Positions 1 through 11,324 of a stretch of 64,000 nucleotides of DNA are shown piece by piece; the first letter of the stretch is position 1; every line of letters starts with the position of its first letter. The stretch is from Trichoplax sp. H2. Its lineage: Eukaryota > Placozoa > Uniplacotomia > Trichoplacea. The stretch is from contig NOWV01000027.1 of the NCBI GenBank assembly GCA_003344405.1, positions 558,001 to 622,000 of the forward strand. Direction: 5' to 3'. The translations under genes and the position numbers were made by a program. The notes beneath the pieces were generated by a model, which saw nothing but the letters and a program-made list of their open reading frames with translations, made no database searches and had not been told where the DNA came from.

Positions 1-1747
1 AATCTCTAGAAAGTATCCCAAATCGACAATCTAGATCAGATACAAGTATAAATTTGGATGAGGTACGGAGTTATTAACATTCATTGCAATATTGATGTTA
101 ATGTAATTTTTGAAAGAGTTCAGCTCTAGCTGAAAGAACCAGTTATCTTGCTATAGTTAAGAATATTCTCTATGATTGCTTTAAGCTTTTAAGATATGTT
201 GATCAACTACACCGTAATTATGACCCAAAAAGTCGCCGCAAAGCTTTAGATAAGTTGAAAAGTATATATGGCAAGGTAAGCAAATTTGAAATCATCAATC
301 TGTTTTACGTTGGCGGTTAACCCGCTACTGTTAATCATTTGTATAATAAAATTATGGTAGATTATAAAAAAATTTAAAAGCTATAATTGTATGTTAACAT
401 TGTAGAGCATCTTAATTTATCAAGTATATAATATTTCATTAAAGATTGCCGAGAGATATCTTATAACTATTACAATCTCTAAACATTACCATATGCTGAA
501 GATTATGTCTATTTCCTTTAATTGATCTTGTCGTGTGACTGAATAGAAAATTTTTGTCGTACTTGTTTCACATTGGTCTCTCAAACTTCAAATATAGTAT
601 CAAGAAAATGTACAAGTATTATGGAGATATGCTAGAGCACACCTTGAACTATGTGAATATGTCGATAAAGATGAAGCCAAAACACTAACATACAGTGCAC
701 TCGATATCGCCAAGAAAGTTCTATCTATCAATGATAGCTGTAGTGAAGGCCATAAATGGTAACGTAATCTACCAATTTAGTTCTCTAGTTGATTCTCGAC
801 AGAAAAAACTTTGATCCATTACTACGTGTTCTATCCTTTTTGATGTCTGATAATTTAGGTACGGAATAGCCTTAGGTGCTATTATATCGTATGAAGGTAA
901 CAAGAAAAAAATAGAACTAGGCTTTGAATTTAAGGTAGAAATGGATAGAGCAATCGAATTAAACCCCGAAGATCATGAAGTTATGGGTTACATAGGAAGG
1001 TGGTGCTATGAGGTAATTGAAATACCTTTTGTCATCATTTATGTAGATCATTGAATTTGTGAACTTTCAATCTTAGTGTGCATCATTATCATGGTATGAG
1101 AAAAAAGCAGCACGACTAATTTATGGTGATCTGCCGTCTGCCACTATCAGTGAAGCTCGAGAATATTTAATTAAAGTAAGAACTGAAAGTTTGGGATATA
1201 TTTTTCACTTATACAAGCTAGCTAAGTTACATGTTTAAAATAATTTATGGGTGTGATATCTTATACAGGCAGATGGAATGCAGCCTGGATATTCCAAAAA
1301 TACGAGACTTTACGTAGGAAAAGTATGTGTACTGATACTAGTGAATACTATTAGTTTAATTAAATCTTGTGAATTTCAATAAAGGTCTTAGTTATTGTTT
1401 AATTCATCTTCCTTTGGCAACTAACATGTATTGTTAATTTTCTAGTGTTACCTATATGATAAAGATTATAGAAATGCACGTCACTGGCTCTTACAAGCCA
1501 AAGAAGTTGCTACTATAACTTCGCAGGCAAGTCTAAACTCTAATTATTTTGTTACTTGTGTCAATAATAACAGATAATTTGTGATTTAAAATCTATATGA
1601 ACTCCTATAAAATATAGAAATTTATGCTTTAGGTGAGCGACAAATTTAAAAAATTTACCAATTTTATAATATTTGATTTCATGTCTTAATGATATTTAGG
1701 ATAGAGAAGCAGAAAAGGAGATTGAAAAGTTACTCTTACAATGCTGA
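1..1747 (+). CDS. RMDN: Regulator of microtubule dynamics (RMDN) family TPR protein, 5'-partial
   Basis: The 5' end lies outside the window. Exons by motif and phase: 1-45 (or 1-62; phase fits 45 better), 124-275, 598-758, 859-1012, 1077-1175, 1269-1322, 1446-1526, 1700-1747 with TGA at 1745. The conserved RMDN core is visible: LWRYARAHLELCE, HKWYGIALG, IELNPEDHEVMGYIGRWCYE, SLSWYEKKAARL, LPSATISEA, MQPGYSKN, VGKCYLYDKDYRNARHWL. The SLSWxEKK and QPGxSK wording resembles vertebrate RMDN2/RMDN3 more than RMDN1. Family members are tetratricopeptide proteins; RMDN3 (PTPIP51) tethers mitochondria to the ER through an N-terminal anchor, a part not in the window. The Ser-rich stretch at the 5' edge fits the linker ahead of the TPRs. 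The intron after 1526 starts with GC, not GT. Family assignment is firm, the paralogue is not. Confidence 0.85.
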
Positions 1748-3922
1748 TAGAGATCTATTCTGAATTGTTATTTTTTTGTACCCTCTTTTGGAAACGATTG
1801 TTGCCACCAAGTTATAAGCTGTCTGATTAATTAAAATCATATAGTTACCATGAATTTTCATTTATGCTGCTATGCTATAATGGATAATATAATTACTTCA
1901 AAAGACATTATTATTTCTCTCCTACAAACTTGTACAGGATATAAATGAAAGATATTTATTGATTTATTGATTTGGTTGATGAATAAGATTAACTACTTCA
2001 CATCAACTAATTCATGTTAAGTAATATTTTAGTAACTACGTAGCGCTGCAATATTCATCGTAAAACTGTAAATGTATCGATTTTTTTGCGCATATAGACA
2101 ATTTCGTCCATGGATTCTGTAACATGTTGTAAGAGAATGAATAAATTAATAAATCTGAATCCTATCATTTATAATATCTTACTGCTGTGCTAATAAACCA
2201 GCCACAAACGTGATGACATAGTCATTTTATGATCCAAATATTCACATAGCAATCATTTCGTTAATCTGATACATTCATAATTGGAAAATTTTAGTTTTAG
2301 TATTGTTGATAATATCTTAACTAATTTTTGATATTATTTCTAACCATATCTAAAGAACTGAGTACAAGTAACTACTAGAATTTTTTGATAGATTATAAGT
2401 TAAGGATATTCTTCAGATTTACTAGATGAAATTACTTTTGTTTTAACCTTGGCAGATCAAGATCAATAACCTATTACCGTACGCCTACTGCATTAGTGCT
2501 ACTAATTATGCATCCCAAGGAATTTACCTTTGTTTAATGTAGATAGCTGCAACGCTGCTTTATAATATAATCAAAAATCAGGATAGTTTAATACCAGTAA
2601 ATCTTATCATGTAAACTTTGAATGGCCTCTGATATACGGAAGGAGCCTCATAAGCTTTTATCTGATAGCAGATAAGCGTGATTTTGTAACATAGGCCGGC
2701 AACGAAGGGTAAATACGAGTTATCCTTTATGTTGTTAACTGACTATGATAATTGTAGTTAATTAAGATTACTAAAATTGTAGCGTCGGTACTCCAGACTG
2801 ACTCAAAACCAATCAATCAACTAACCAATTTTACATGATTTAATTATTCGTTCAAATCATGTTGTGGAAGTATTCACTTCATTTTTATTCTACGATTTTA
2901 AACATTCGTTAAAGGAATGCATCTCAATTGAGTTTGAGCTATATTATCCTGCACTTTATTCATGTAAAATTCAATAACTCGACCGAAACCATTGACTAGT
3001 AAGACAGTAACGTGAAATTTGTGCTTATCTTAATTTAATAAATATACAGATTAATATGCACAAGTAATAACCCATGTCTTTATCTTCAACGAGTCGGGCG
3101 ATATAACATTATTTTCAAATAAGATTTTAAGTAGCTAGCGTCAGCAAAAGTAACCAATATTGGTCATGTTCTTAGGAGGCAAAAGTCTGGTGTAATCTAT
3201 ACATGTAAATTAACATTAATTTGCAAAATATCTGCATTTACACACCAGCTATCTTAACTCAATGACGATCACGTTATTCTTATTTATCCACAGCATTAGG
3301 ATACTTTCAGTATCTCTTACAGTTATATTTATAGGGAATCTCTACTTAAATTATTACAGGAATTGTTTGTAGTTGCAGTATCATTTGCAACTTATAGTAT
3401 ATAGAAGTGAATGCAAATAAATTTAATTGATCCGCAATAAAAATGTTGGCTAATAAGTCAGTAAGCAGTATTATAATAGGTAAGTGAAAAGAAAGAATTA
3501 TTAAGAAGACCCTAGATCTGTTACTTAATAGATATTTTAGATAAGATTAAATTGATCTCGCTCTGTAATAAATGTCTACTGCTACAAAAAATTTTACCCG
3601 TTTACCCGTATCGCATACTATATCAATTTATGTAAGATATTGTATTTACAGCCCCTATTGAAATATCTTACTTAAAATTCAGAATTAGGTTACAATGCAG
3701 TTTCTGCAGTTATACAGAGTGTTAAGCGATTCATTGATTATTTATAATAACTGTATGAACCGTTGAAATAACGATAAGTAAAAACTGATTTAATATCAGA
3801 ATCTATCACTTGGCAAACAGCGTAAACTTCAGTTCTAGTATTGCAGTAACTTTTAAGGTGCATAATTAAAACTATTAGTAACAGATTAAATATTAACCGA
3901 TTCGAAATGGATAAGTCTCTGT
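1748..3922. other. Intergenic, AT-rich, no gene recognised
   Basis: This stretch lies between the 3' ends of the convergent RMDN (+) and BACURD (-) genes. I see no ORF with a family motif, no RNA gene and no array. Candidate polyadenylation hexamers (AATAAA) occur near 2138-2155, but distance makes their link to RMDN uncertain. Confidence 0.5.
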
Positions 3923-5876
3923 TTATATATTATCTTCAATTTGTAGCTGTTCTAGAGGGCTATCGTCACTCGGTCCATGGCTTGTCCCAGGTGTCGGAGG
4001 GCTATTGCTGCGGAGTCCTCGATCAAAGTTAGATGCATTCAGAAAGTTGTTTACATTGTTGTTGCCTTGTTGATAGTTGTTTGATGAAGAATTTGTATCT
4101 GTCGATGGTCCAGTTATAGCGGTATTACCCCAAGTTACACAATGCCTACGTAAAGCAGCAGCCATAGCGGCATTATTTGATCGGGTCGCTAGTATAAATG
4201 TATCGTCCGGGGGTGTTCCACTACCACGATTTTCGTACAATAGCGCATTTAGTGTTTCCTCATAAATTTTAGCTTCTGGAAATTCTACTTTGGTTTGCTT
4301 TTTCTCGGTTGTATAGACAATTGAAGTGCAGCATACTTCGGCTAACTTACGCCCATCAGCGTAAAATGACCAGCTGCAAATCTCGTTATTTCCCATCACG
4401 TCTTTCATAAAAATTATTCGACCATTAAATCGTAGCGATAACTTGTCAAACATTTCAATATTTTTTAGAAAATTTTCATCCGAAAAGCTAACATTGAATA
4501 AAATAATGCAACATATCTTTAATATCAATTTATAAAATCACAAAGTAATCTACAGCAGCACTGACTGTTATGCCTCTCTAAGCACCAGAGAAATTATTGA
4601 AAATCATGTCATTGATTTAATAGGGAATAACTTGACCCATAGAAATATCGTCGACATCAATGATATACACGTACTGTACATACCTCGTATAGGAGTATTT
4701 GTTATTTGATCGATTATACAGTAACTTGATGCAAGGCTAAAATTAAACATTCAAGTTAAGATCAGGGATACAAGACCATGTATATAGACTTGACTGAATT
4801 CAATCTTTTTATATCATATACATATATTAAGTCATAATATAAAAGACTGTCTTGAACATGTTGGTTAATTTTGCTATGATGCAGTTAGCACTCGATATCT
4901 TACCTTATTGGCAGCACTAACGATTTTTTGCTCTTCCTGAATAGAAGTGATGATTGGTACACGGCAAATGGGGATATAGTGCCTATTTTTTCCCTCTAAA
5001 TGCTTGAGTGTATCTTCACAAACTTTGGCTAAGTCTTCAATCAAGAAGTATTTGGCTTCCATCATTAATTCCTTACACTCCTCATAGGAATCCGTTAATA
5101 TCGTAGTGCGATCGCGCAAATAATTTAGTATTTTACCGAAATGTTTACCATCTCGATCGATAAGTACCCAACCTGCATACAAGTACGAATGATGATAGGA
5201 TCTATGAAATTACTCATTATAGCAGATATTATTGATTTAAAAGATTTTGTACTTTAGCTGTGTGATCCTATAGGATCACCATCAGTGAGTTAAACAAACT
5301 CCAAAAAAGACAATTATCATCATTTCTTAATGTGCTCTGGACACTAGTTAACATTGAAAAACGTTCAAGCTAGGATTTGCAAAAATTTTCAATAGCGACT
5401 ATATAATTTAAAAGATTAGATTTGTTAGTCAATACTGTTGAGCATAAGCAGGGTACGATTCTATATTGTTACTACATTATTACATTTGAATGTTGTTGTA
5501 ACTCATACTATCGAATATAGCACAGTAATAAGTAGAAAATGCATGCCGCTATACGAGTATGGAGTACAGTATATTGTAATGAATGATATCCTGTTCGATA
5601 ACAGCAGGAAAAAAAATATTTGACTTGAAGGATATTAATGATAGTTTTATGTTGTTATTTATGAGTAGCCAATGTGATTACCACATAGTCGTTATTATTC
5701 TTACCTTCTGGATCAGTTAGGACTTCCATGCGGCCGCTAAACATTGCTCTTAGCATATTATCTTGCTTAATCAGTGTAGCAAGGGTAGTATAATAAAGGC
5801 AGCCACCGACATTTAATTTAATATATTTAGATGGTGGTCCGGTGATGATGCTATATCTAACCGCCTGATCCGACAT
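3923..5876 (-). CDS. KCTD10/TNFAIP1/KCTD13: BTB/POZ adaptor for Cullin-3, BACURD type (KCTD10/TNFAIP1/KCTD13 family)
   Basis: Four exons on the complement: 5705-5876 (ATG at 5876), 4904-5172, 4684-4736 and 3923-4487; together 1059 nt, 352 residues. Phases close exactly. Residues about 20-125 form the KCTD-type T1/BTB domain ([46 protein letters not shown]). The 53-nt exon supplies [14 protein letters not shown], invariant in human BACURDs, and joins to [18 protein letters not shown]-terminal QTKVEFPEA is the PCNA-binding motif described for this family. The tail after residue about 270 is Asn/Ser/Pro-rich and diverged. BACURDs are Cullin-3 substrate adaptors; human members target RhoA. An upstream in-frame ATG at 5909 exists, but 5876 has a better start context (A at -3) and matches the family start. 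Its 5' end faces IFT20 across a palindrome-rich region. Confidence 0.93.
5262..5279. repeat. Perfect 18-bp palindrome in BACURD intron 1
   Basis: GTGATCCTA followed directly by TAGGATCAC, with no spacer. It sits inside the 532-bp first intron of the BACURD gene, away from the splice sites. Confidence 0.8.
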
Positions 5877-6689
5877 CTTGATCCTAATGAATTTGAAAAA
5901 TGTATTCAATTAAGATATAACTGACTAGTTCATGGTTGCAGTTGAATCTTCAGAATATATTGAGTCAATGGGTAAGCATTCCAGTACTTCTGTAGACCGT
6001 GAGTACAGTATGTATGTACGTAAATTGACTTTTCAAACTTTAGTCATAGAAAAGTTGAGACAACCCAGTATCCTACTGCATATTCAGGTATGAGAGTAGT
6101 CTAGTAATGATTGTAATTGTCATTATTATTCTACGAGCATTATCATATTATTTTGATCATGAATATAAACCATTGGAAATGGGTAGTGTACCCATGTTAA
6201 TACTGTACAGTATGATGGTAGCACTATCATTACTTTATGGTGACCTGTTCGATGTAAATGACAAACTTACTCCAAGATGTACTTTTAGCAGACGTGCAAT
6301 ATTAGCAATAACCTCTATGTACACTGTACAGTAATGTGACATTGTCCATTTCTCAAACTGAAAGCTCGACTTGATAGTACAGTATATGGTATAACGGAAG
6401 CATTTTCTTTAATTACCGAGAGCACTATGCAATCTTTTCTTCTGGACTTATCAGAGAGTAATATGCAATCGCTTTTTCCAAGGTAATTTGCAGGTTCCAC
6501 CACAATCTACTCGCTGTACAGTCTCGGTAGCTGGTGTAGCCTTGTATCATTCAAGAAGTAATCTCTGTCGATCACCAAATATTGAACAACAACGTTCCAA
6601 TTCAGAAGATGGGACTGGCTTGCGATGTTGACAAAATGTCGCCTATCTAGGCCTGGCCTTCTTCTTCATGGAATACTGGATATGACATA

Positions 6690-7205
6690 TACAGTACATA
6701 TACTGTACACTGTACAGTACGTGCCCTGTACTGTACCGTATTGCGTCAGAGACTAACTAGTACGGGCCTGTACTGTACAGTATTACGTCAGAGACTAACC
6801 GGCTATAGTTGCTGTCTACAGTAAAGGGTCTCTAGTCTACTATACGGTGTACAGTACTGTATGAGTCATGGTCGTACCTGAGAAATTTCGGTTTACAACC
6901 TACAGTACGTTGAGTATTTAGTATAGTAAATCTACAGTACTGTACACTGTACATTGAGTATTCAGCATAGTAAATCTACAGTACAGTATACAGTACTCAA
7001 CGTACAGTACAGTACTGTAGATTTACTATACTGCACTGTACTGAATACTCAACGTACAGTACAGTACAGTACAGTATAGTACTGTAGATTTTACTACTGT
7101 ACTGTACTGTACAGTACAGTACAGTACTGTATACTGAATACTGTACTGAATACTGTACTCAACGTACTGTACTGTACAATACTGTAATACTGCGCTGTAC
7201 TGTAC
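6690..7205. repeat. TACTGTAC/GTACAGTA palindrome array between BACURD and IFT20
   Basis: A dense cluster of overlapping GTAC-centred palindromes (GTACTGTAC, TACTGTACAGTA and variants). It fills most of the region between the divergent starts of BACURD (5876, -) and IFT20 (7276, +), ending about 70 bp before the IFT20 ATG. Within it are longer repeated units: a 36-38-bp segment near 6724 and 6767, and a segment with AGTAAATCTACAGTAC at about 6908 and 6953 that recurs inverted at about 7012-7054. Every frame reads as Tyr/Ser/Thr/Val/Cys repeats, so nearby ORFs are not genes. Flanking sequence from 5877 to 6690 holds scattered single copies and no recognised gene. Confidence 0.9.
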
Positions 7206-7275
7206 CACCGGTAGATCCCAGTAGAATAAAGAATCCAATCGACGTTGCTATGAGACAAAATACAGAAAAGAGAAG

Positions 7276-8549
7276 ATGGAGGACGACTCCGTATCACTTG
7301 GTAACGGATTATTCATCGATGAACTCTGCAAATTAAGAGTTTTAAATCCTGAAATTGCAACCCGAACACAGCAACTCAATGGAGAATGTAAAGAATTCGT
7401 TGATAGTAAGACTAAAATAGGGTTAAAATCGATAGGAAATACGATATACGTTATAATAGATAGGATATACATCCTTACCAGTATGTGGTGTTGCCTGACG
7501 TATAAGTGCTGTATCATAATATCAATTTTACTGCCTTTCCCAATATAACGATAAGATTGAGAACTTAAAATTGAATTCATTACGATAAAAGAATTCTTCA
7601 GAAATTGCTTACCATGTCACTTTATTCCCTCGGTTTAGTAGTCAAGTGTAGAGGACTACGGTAGTAGAAGTCATAAAATATTCGCCATTATAGCATTTTT
7701 GTAGTCGTTTTTCGTGTGTATTATACCTAAAAAACCTTCATGATGGGGTAACATGATATCGATAGTTATCATAAAAATTAGTAGTGTAGATGAATGTTAC
7801 CTTTCTCCATGTTTCCTTCCTCCTCTAATGTTCCATTCACACTTATTTATAAATGACAACCGTAGTAAACTTGTAATCTCTCAATTATAGAAATCAACGA
7901 ATTTCAAAGGATTGTCGGTGGGTTCATTTCGATGGTTAGCGATTTGGCCACACAAGTGGAAAATGAGAAAATGAAGGTACTATAAAATTCTTATGTATCA
8001 GGTAGAATTGCTTGGAAGTCTTGGTCAAGCAAGTTGTATAATTCTATGACGATTGTTAGGCTGTAGAAAACATTCGTATACTCAGCAATAAATGATAGGT
8101 TAACAGTGTTAGACTTTATTTGAGAGGTGTTTAGCAGTACTTTGCATGATGAATGCGGGGAATTATCTTCATAGACGGCAATATAAATCTCTATAATTGA
8201 TAGATGATAATTTTGCGCAGTTGTCATCATCAAGCCGTAAATCTAAATTCTATAACCGTGCTATAAACTTGAATGATAACCTCTTTAGGCAATTGGATGT
8301 CGTAACCTTCTGAAGTCTATAGCCAAAGAAAGAGAAACCAAAAGGCAGCAACTACTAGCTTTAATAACTGAGAAAAAAATGCAGCTAGAACGGTAAGCTA
8401 CTTCTAATCTTAATGGTATTAACTTAGCTTTTACTCATTTCATGTTTTATTTTTTACATATTACTAGGTTAAATACCCAATATGAATCCCTACTAAAAGT
8501 TGAAGCGGATCAAAACGAGTTTATTGAACAGTTTATTATGCAAAAATAA
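7276..8549 (+). CDS. IFT20: Intraflagellar transport protein 20
   Basis: Four exons: 7276-7405, 7891-7976, 8289-8392, 8468-8549 (TAA at 8547); 402 nt, 133 residues, against 132 in human. Phases close exactly. The reading matches IFT20 throughout: [85 protein letters not shown]20 is the small coiled-coil subunit of IFT-B; it also sits at the Golgi and sorts membrane cargo to the cilium. The whole protein is predicted helical, with the strongest heptads in the second half. The start is set by the first ATG, right after the palindrome array, with an A-rich context. Nothing looks truncated. Confidence 0.96.
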
Positions 8550-9626
8550 GCGTAAAATAGCATTTTAAAGTGCATATTGGCAAATTTTAAATTATGCTGA
8601 GTTATTCCCTGTTTGAAGCATTTCGATGTTTATAAAGTTTATTATCTTTCTAATGTAATTTAGGTTTTCACCAGCGTTACTACAATCGCACATAAATATT
8701 GTAATTTTGACCGGTATATTGCCATTTTTATCAGTGTAATTATCGGTAGCATAATACTTGTTTATTTCACATTTGGACCTTATGAAATAATGTACAAATT
8801 CAGATAGTGATCGTGTCACCTTATACTATATTAAAGCTCGGGATTTACGAGGTAGGAATCAACTGTAGAATAAAATCTAGTACTTTTCAATACTATTACA
8901 ATCCTGTAGAACTTAGCAAATTTATCAATAAAAAATTTGTTCGACGAAAGAATTGAAGTTGAAATCGTGCAATTACTAGTAGTCATCATTTTTAATACTG
9001 TAAATTTTTCAGAGTGAAAAACGGGCTTTCCGATCTTTCTGAGTAACCAGTAATAATTTTGCCTTTCTTAAATGAATAGATAAATACCTGCCATCTATTT
9101 TAAGTATAGTAATTGAGATCAGATATAATCTTTAACCTTAGAATATCTAATTGTAAAGTGCTTACCACTACAAGCTCTCAGTACATTGATATATTAGCTG
9201 ACTGATTATATGCAAACATTTACTGTTTTTATTATACACGAACAGAAGGCTGCCAGAAGTTAATTCTAATATAGAATGAACTGACTATATGCAAACATTT
9301 ACTGTTTTTATTATTGATTAACCACCTGTTACTGTTAATACACATTATATCTTATTTTATTATATTGAATCAAATAGATACCATTGGAGTAGTAATCATA
9401 CTCATATAGCAAATTGTTACAACAAAGTAGTTGACAGATAGTTGCCATTCTAATACATTCAACTAAAATTACTGCTAGAATTGCTAGAATTTATTTTACG
9501 CGATAACAGGCAGTTTCACAACATTGCCGAAATACAGTTGTGGGCATGCAGACAGAAAGGGAATTCGATGCGTTTCTGAATTTAAAGCCTGAATTCGTGT
9601 AATCCAATCGATGCCAAAGAATTCAT
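8550..9626. other. Convergent intergenic region with a 29-bp direct repeat
   Basis: This stretch separates the 3' ends of IFT20 (+) and the globin (-). It holds a perfect 29-bp direct repeat (separate entry) and no recognisable exon. A 75-residue minus-strand ORF at 8592-8819 shows no family motif. There is no GTAC palindrome array here. Confidence 0.55.
9207..9314. repeat. Two 29-bp identical direct repeats, 79 bp apart
   Basis: Identical copies lie at 9207-9235 and 9286-9314, each beginning TATATGCAAAC and ending TTTTTATTAT; upstream flanks are also similar (CTGACT). The shared ATGCAAAC is close to a POU/octamer site. Copy number is only two. Confidence 0.85.
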
Positions 9627-11324
9627 CTAATTCATTCCAGACTTCATAGCTGCAGTGATCATATCAAAAGTTTTTGACCAGGCTTCATGGACTTCTGGTG
9701 TGAAATTTTCTTGCAATTTATCGCTAAGAGTTTGTATAAGCGCTTGACCTACAGCCTTTTATAAAAGCAAATTATTCATTAATTTTATAAAGCACCGGAT
9801 AAAACTGAGAAGGCTTCATAATCTACAAACTTGATTGTAAGAGCTTGTAGATTTATATAGAGATATTAAAACCGTCAGAAGAATGAAGACTTTTTTAGTG
9901 CCTCAGCGTTACTATCAGAATATCACGCTCCGTTTAGTTATTTGAAAATCATCCACGAGAATTGGATTGTTAAATGCTGCAGTTAAATTTTACGCACTTC
10001 TACAACTTCCATCAAGCTCAGATGGCAATAAATGTACAACCAACCTGTAGTATTATATACTCAAGTCACTTAAAAAATCATAATTTCTAATGACATCACT
10101 AAAAAATCATCTAGTGTAGGCATTTCTATGTATAACCTGAATCAATTTGAAAGCGCAAGTGTAAACAATGAAAATCGAAAATAAAACGGTGGATTAATTA
10201 ACAATAAACCAGCTCAATAATTATACCTAAGGGCAATTTAATAGATTACAATTCAGATTTTAACGGCCATAGTCCCCTTTGGTAAAAAAATAACGTTTTT
10301 AAATAGTATACATACAGTACAACATTACTTATTTTTATGTACAGTAGTTAGTACGTATGGATTACTATAGTAGTTCAGCAAGTAATGACTCTTGAATGTA
10401 AATTGATCAAGAAATTGATCATAGCGGATGCGATGGCGTACACCGAGATTGGTGTACTGTACTGTACCTCGTATATCAAAAAAGTTAAATCAAGATAACA
10501 GTTTCTTGAGTTATTTTCTAATCAAAATTTTTATCAAGATTTAGATAACATATAGCAAAGGGTAATTTGACTCAAGTCAGATCGTCTGATAGCGAATGAT
10601 TATTGAGTTTAATCATCCCATACCCAGGTCTTTCTATCCTGACATTTTATCTAATAAAGCAATTGTATCTACAGTACTGTACATTTAAATCGTTCTGAAT
10701 AGAAAACAGATAATTACCTGAAAATTTTCAAATTTGATGGCTTTCCGGTGGTGAAATTGACCTAGTGTGCTCAATGCTGACTGCAACTCAGAAAATTGAT
10801 CCAAATTTTGCACTGCTTTCCCTACAGTCTTCATGACTCCTGTAGCGTGCACTCGTAGTCGGACGTTGTCTGTTGTTGTTTCAAATGGAAAGACTTCTCG
10901 GTATTCAGGAGCTATAGTGAATAATCTTCATGATGACAAAAAGATAAAATTTTTTTATTTCTGTACTTATAAATCGTTAAATGTAAGTCGAACATTACGT
11001 AATGTGCGAGTGAATGTCAGCACAGTAATACGCCATTTATCGTCGACTGATTATAATTATGGAAAAATCAAGTCAATTGACTAAACTAAAAAGGAGGAAG
11101 TGTATAACGCTCCTAGATAACTCTTCTATCGAAATCGTAATGAAATACACTCATTGACTGGTGAAGCTAGCAGGTATAGCAACTTACTTGGAAAATAAAT
11201 AGAGTCCAACTTCGGACATGTTCTCTTCGACATCTTGCCAATTCTCTCGAATAATAGCTTTTTGTTCTTCGGTTAACGATGGTTGTGGCGGAGTTTGAAC
11301 AGAATCGGTTTGAGCTTGATCCAT
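9627..11324 (-). CDS. Globin, 157 residues, haem-binding residues intact
   Basis: Three exons on the complement: 11188-11324 (ATG at 11324), 10718-10925 and 9627-9755 (stop TAG at 9627-9629); 474 nt. Motifs follow the globin fold: helix A/B LTEEQKAIIRENWQDV, then LYLFSKLFTIAPEYREVFPF with the CD-corner Phe, distal His at residue 72 (RLRVHATGV), proximal His at residue 104 (LGQFHHRKAI), and VGQALIQTL of helix G. A short N-terminal extension (residues 1-16, Pro/Gln-rich) precedes helix A. Intron 1 splits codon 46 in phase 2 and intron 2 follows residue 115 in phase 0, matching the ancestral animal positions B12.2 and G7.0. The acceptor at 10926 is needed to keep phase; the nearer TATAG would break the frame. 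Subclass (neuroglobin-, cytoglobin- or globin-X-like) cannot be decided by eye. Confidence 0.93.

Noticed and set aside
6107-6334. 75-residue plus-strand ORF with hydrophobic runs
   Set aside because: It lies in the palindrome-bearing intergenic region and shows no conserved motif.
7026-7297. Overlapping minus-strand ORFs reading as Tyr/Ser/Thr/Val/Gln/Cys repeats
   Set aside because: They are translations of the GTAC palindrome array; all frames look alike and no homology is expected.
8592-8819. 75-residue minus-strand ORF
   Set aside because: No motif and AT-biased composition; it lies between convergent gene ends.
10833-11084. Plus-strand ORF of 83 residues
   Set aside because: It lies antisense to globin exon 2 and intron 1.
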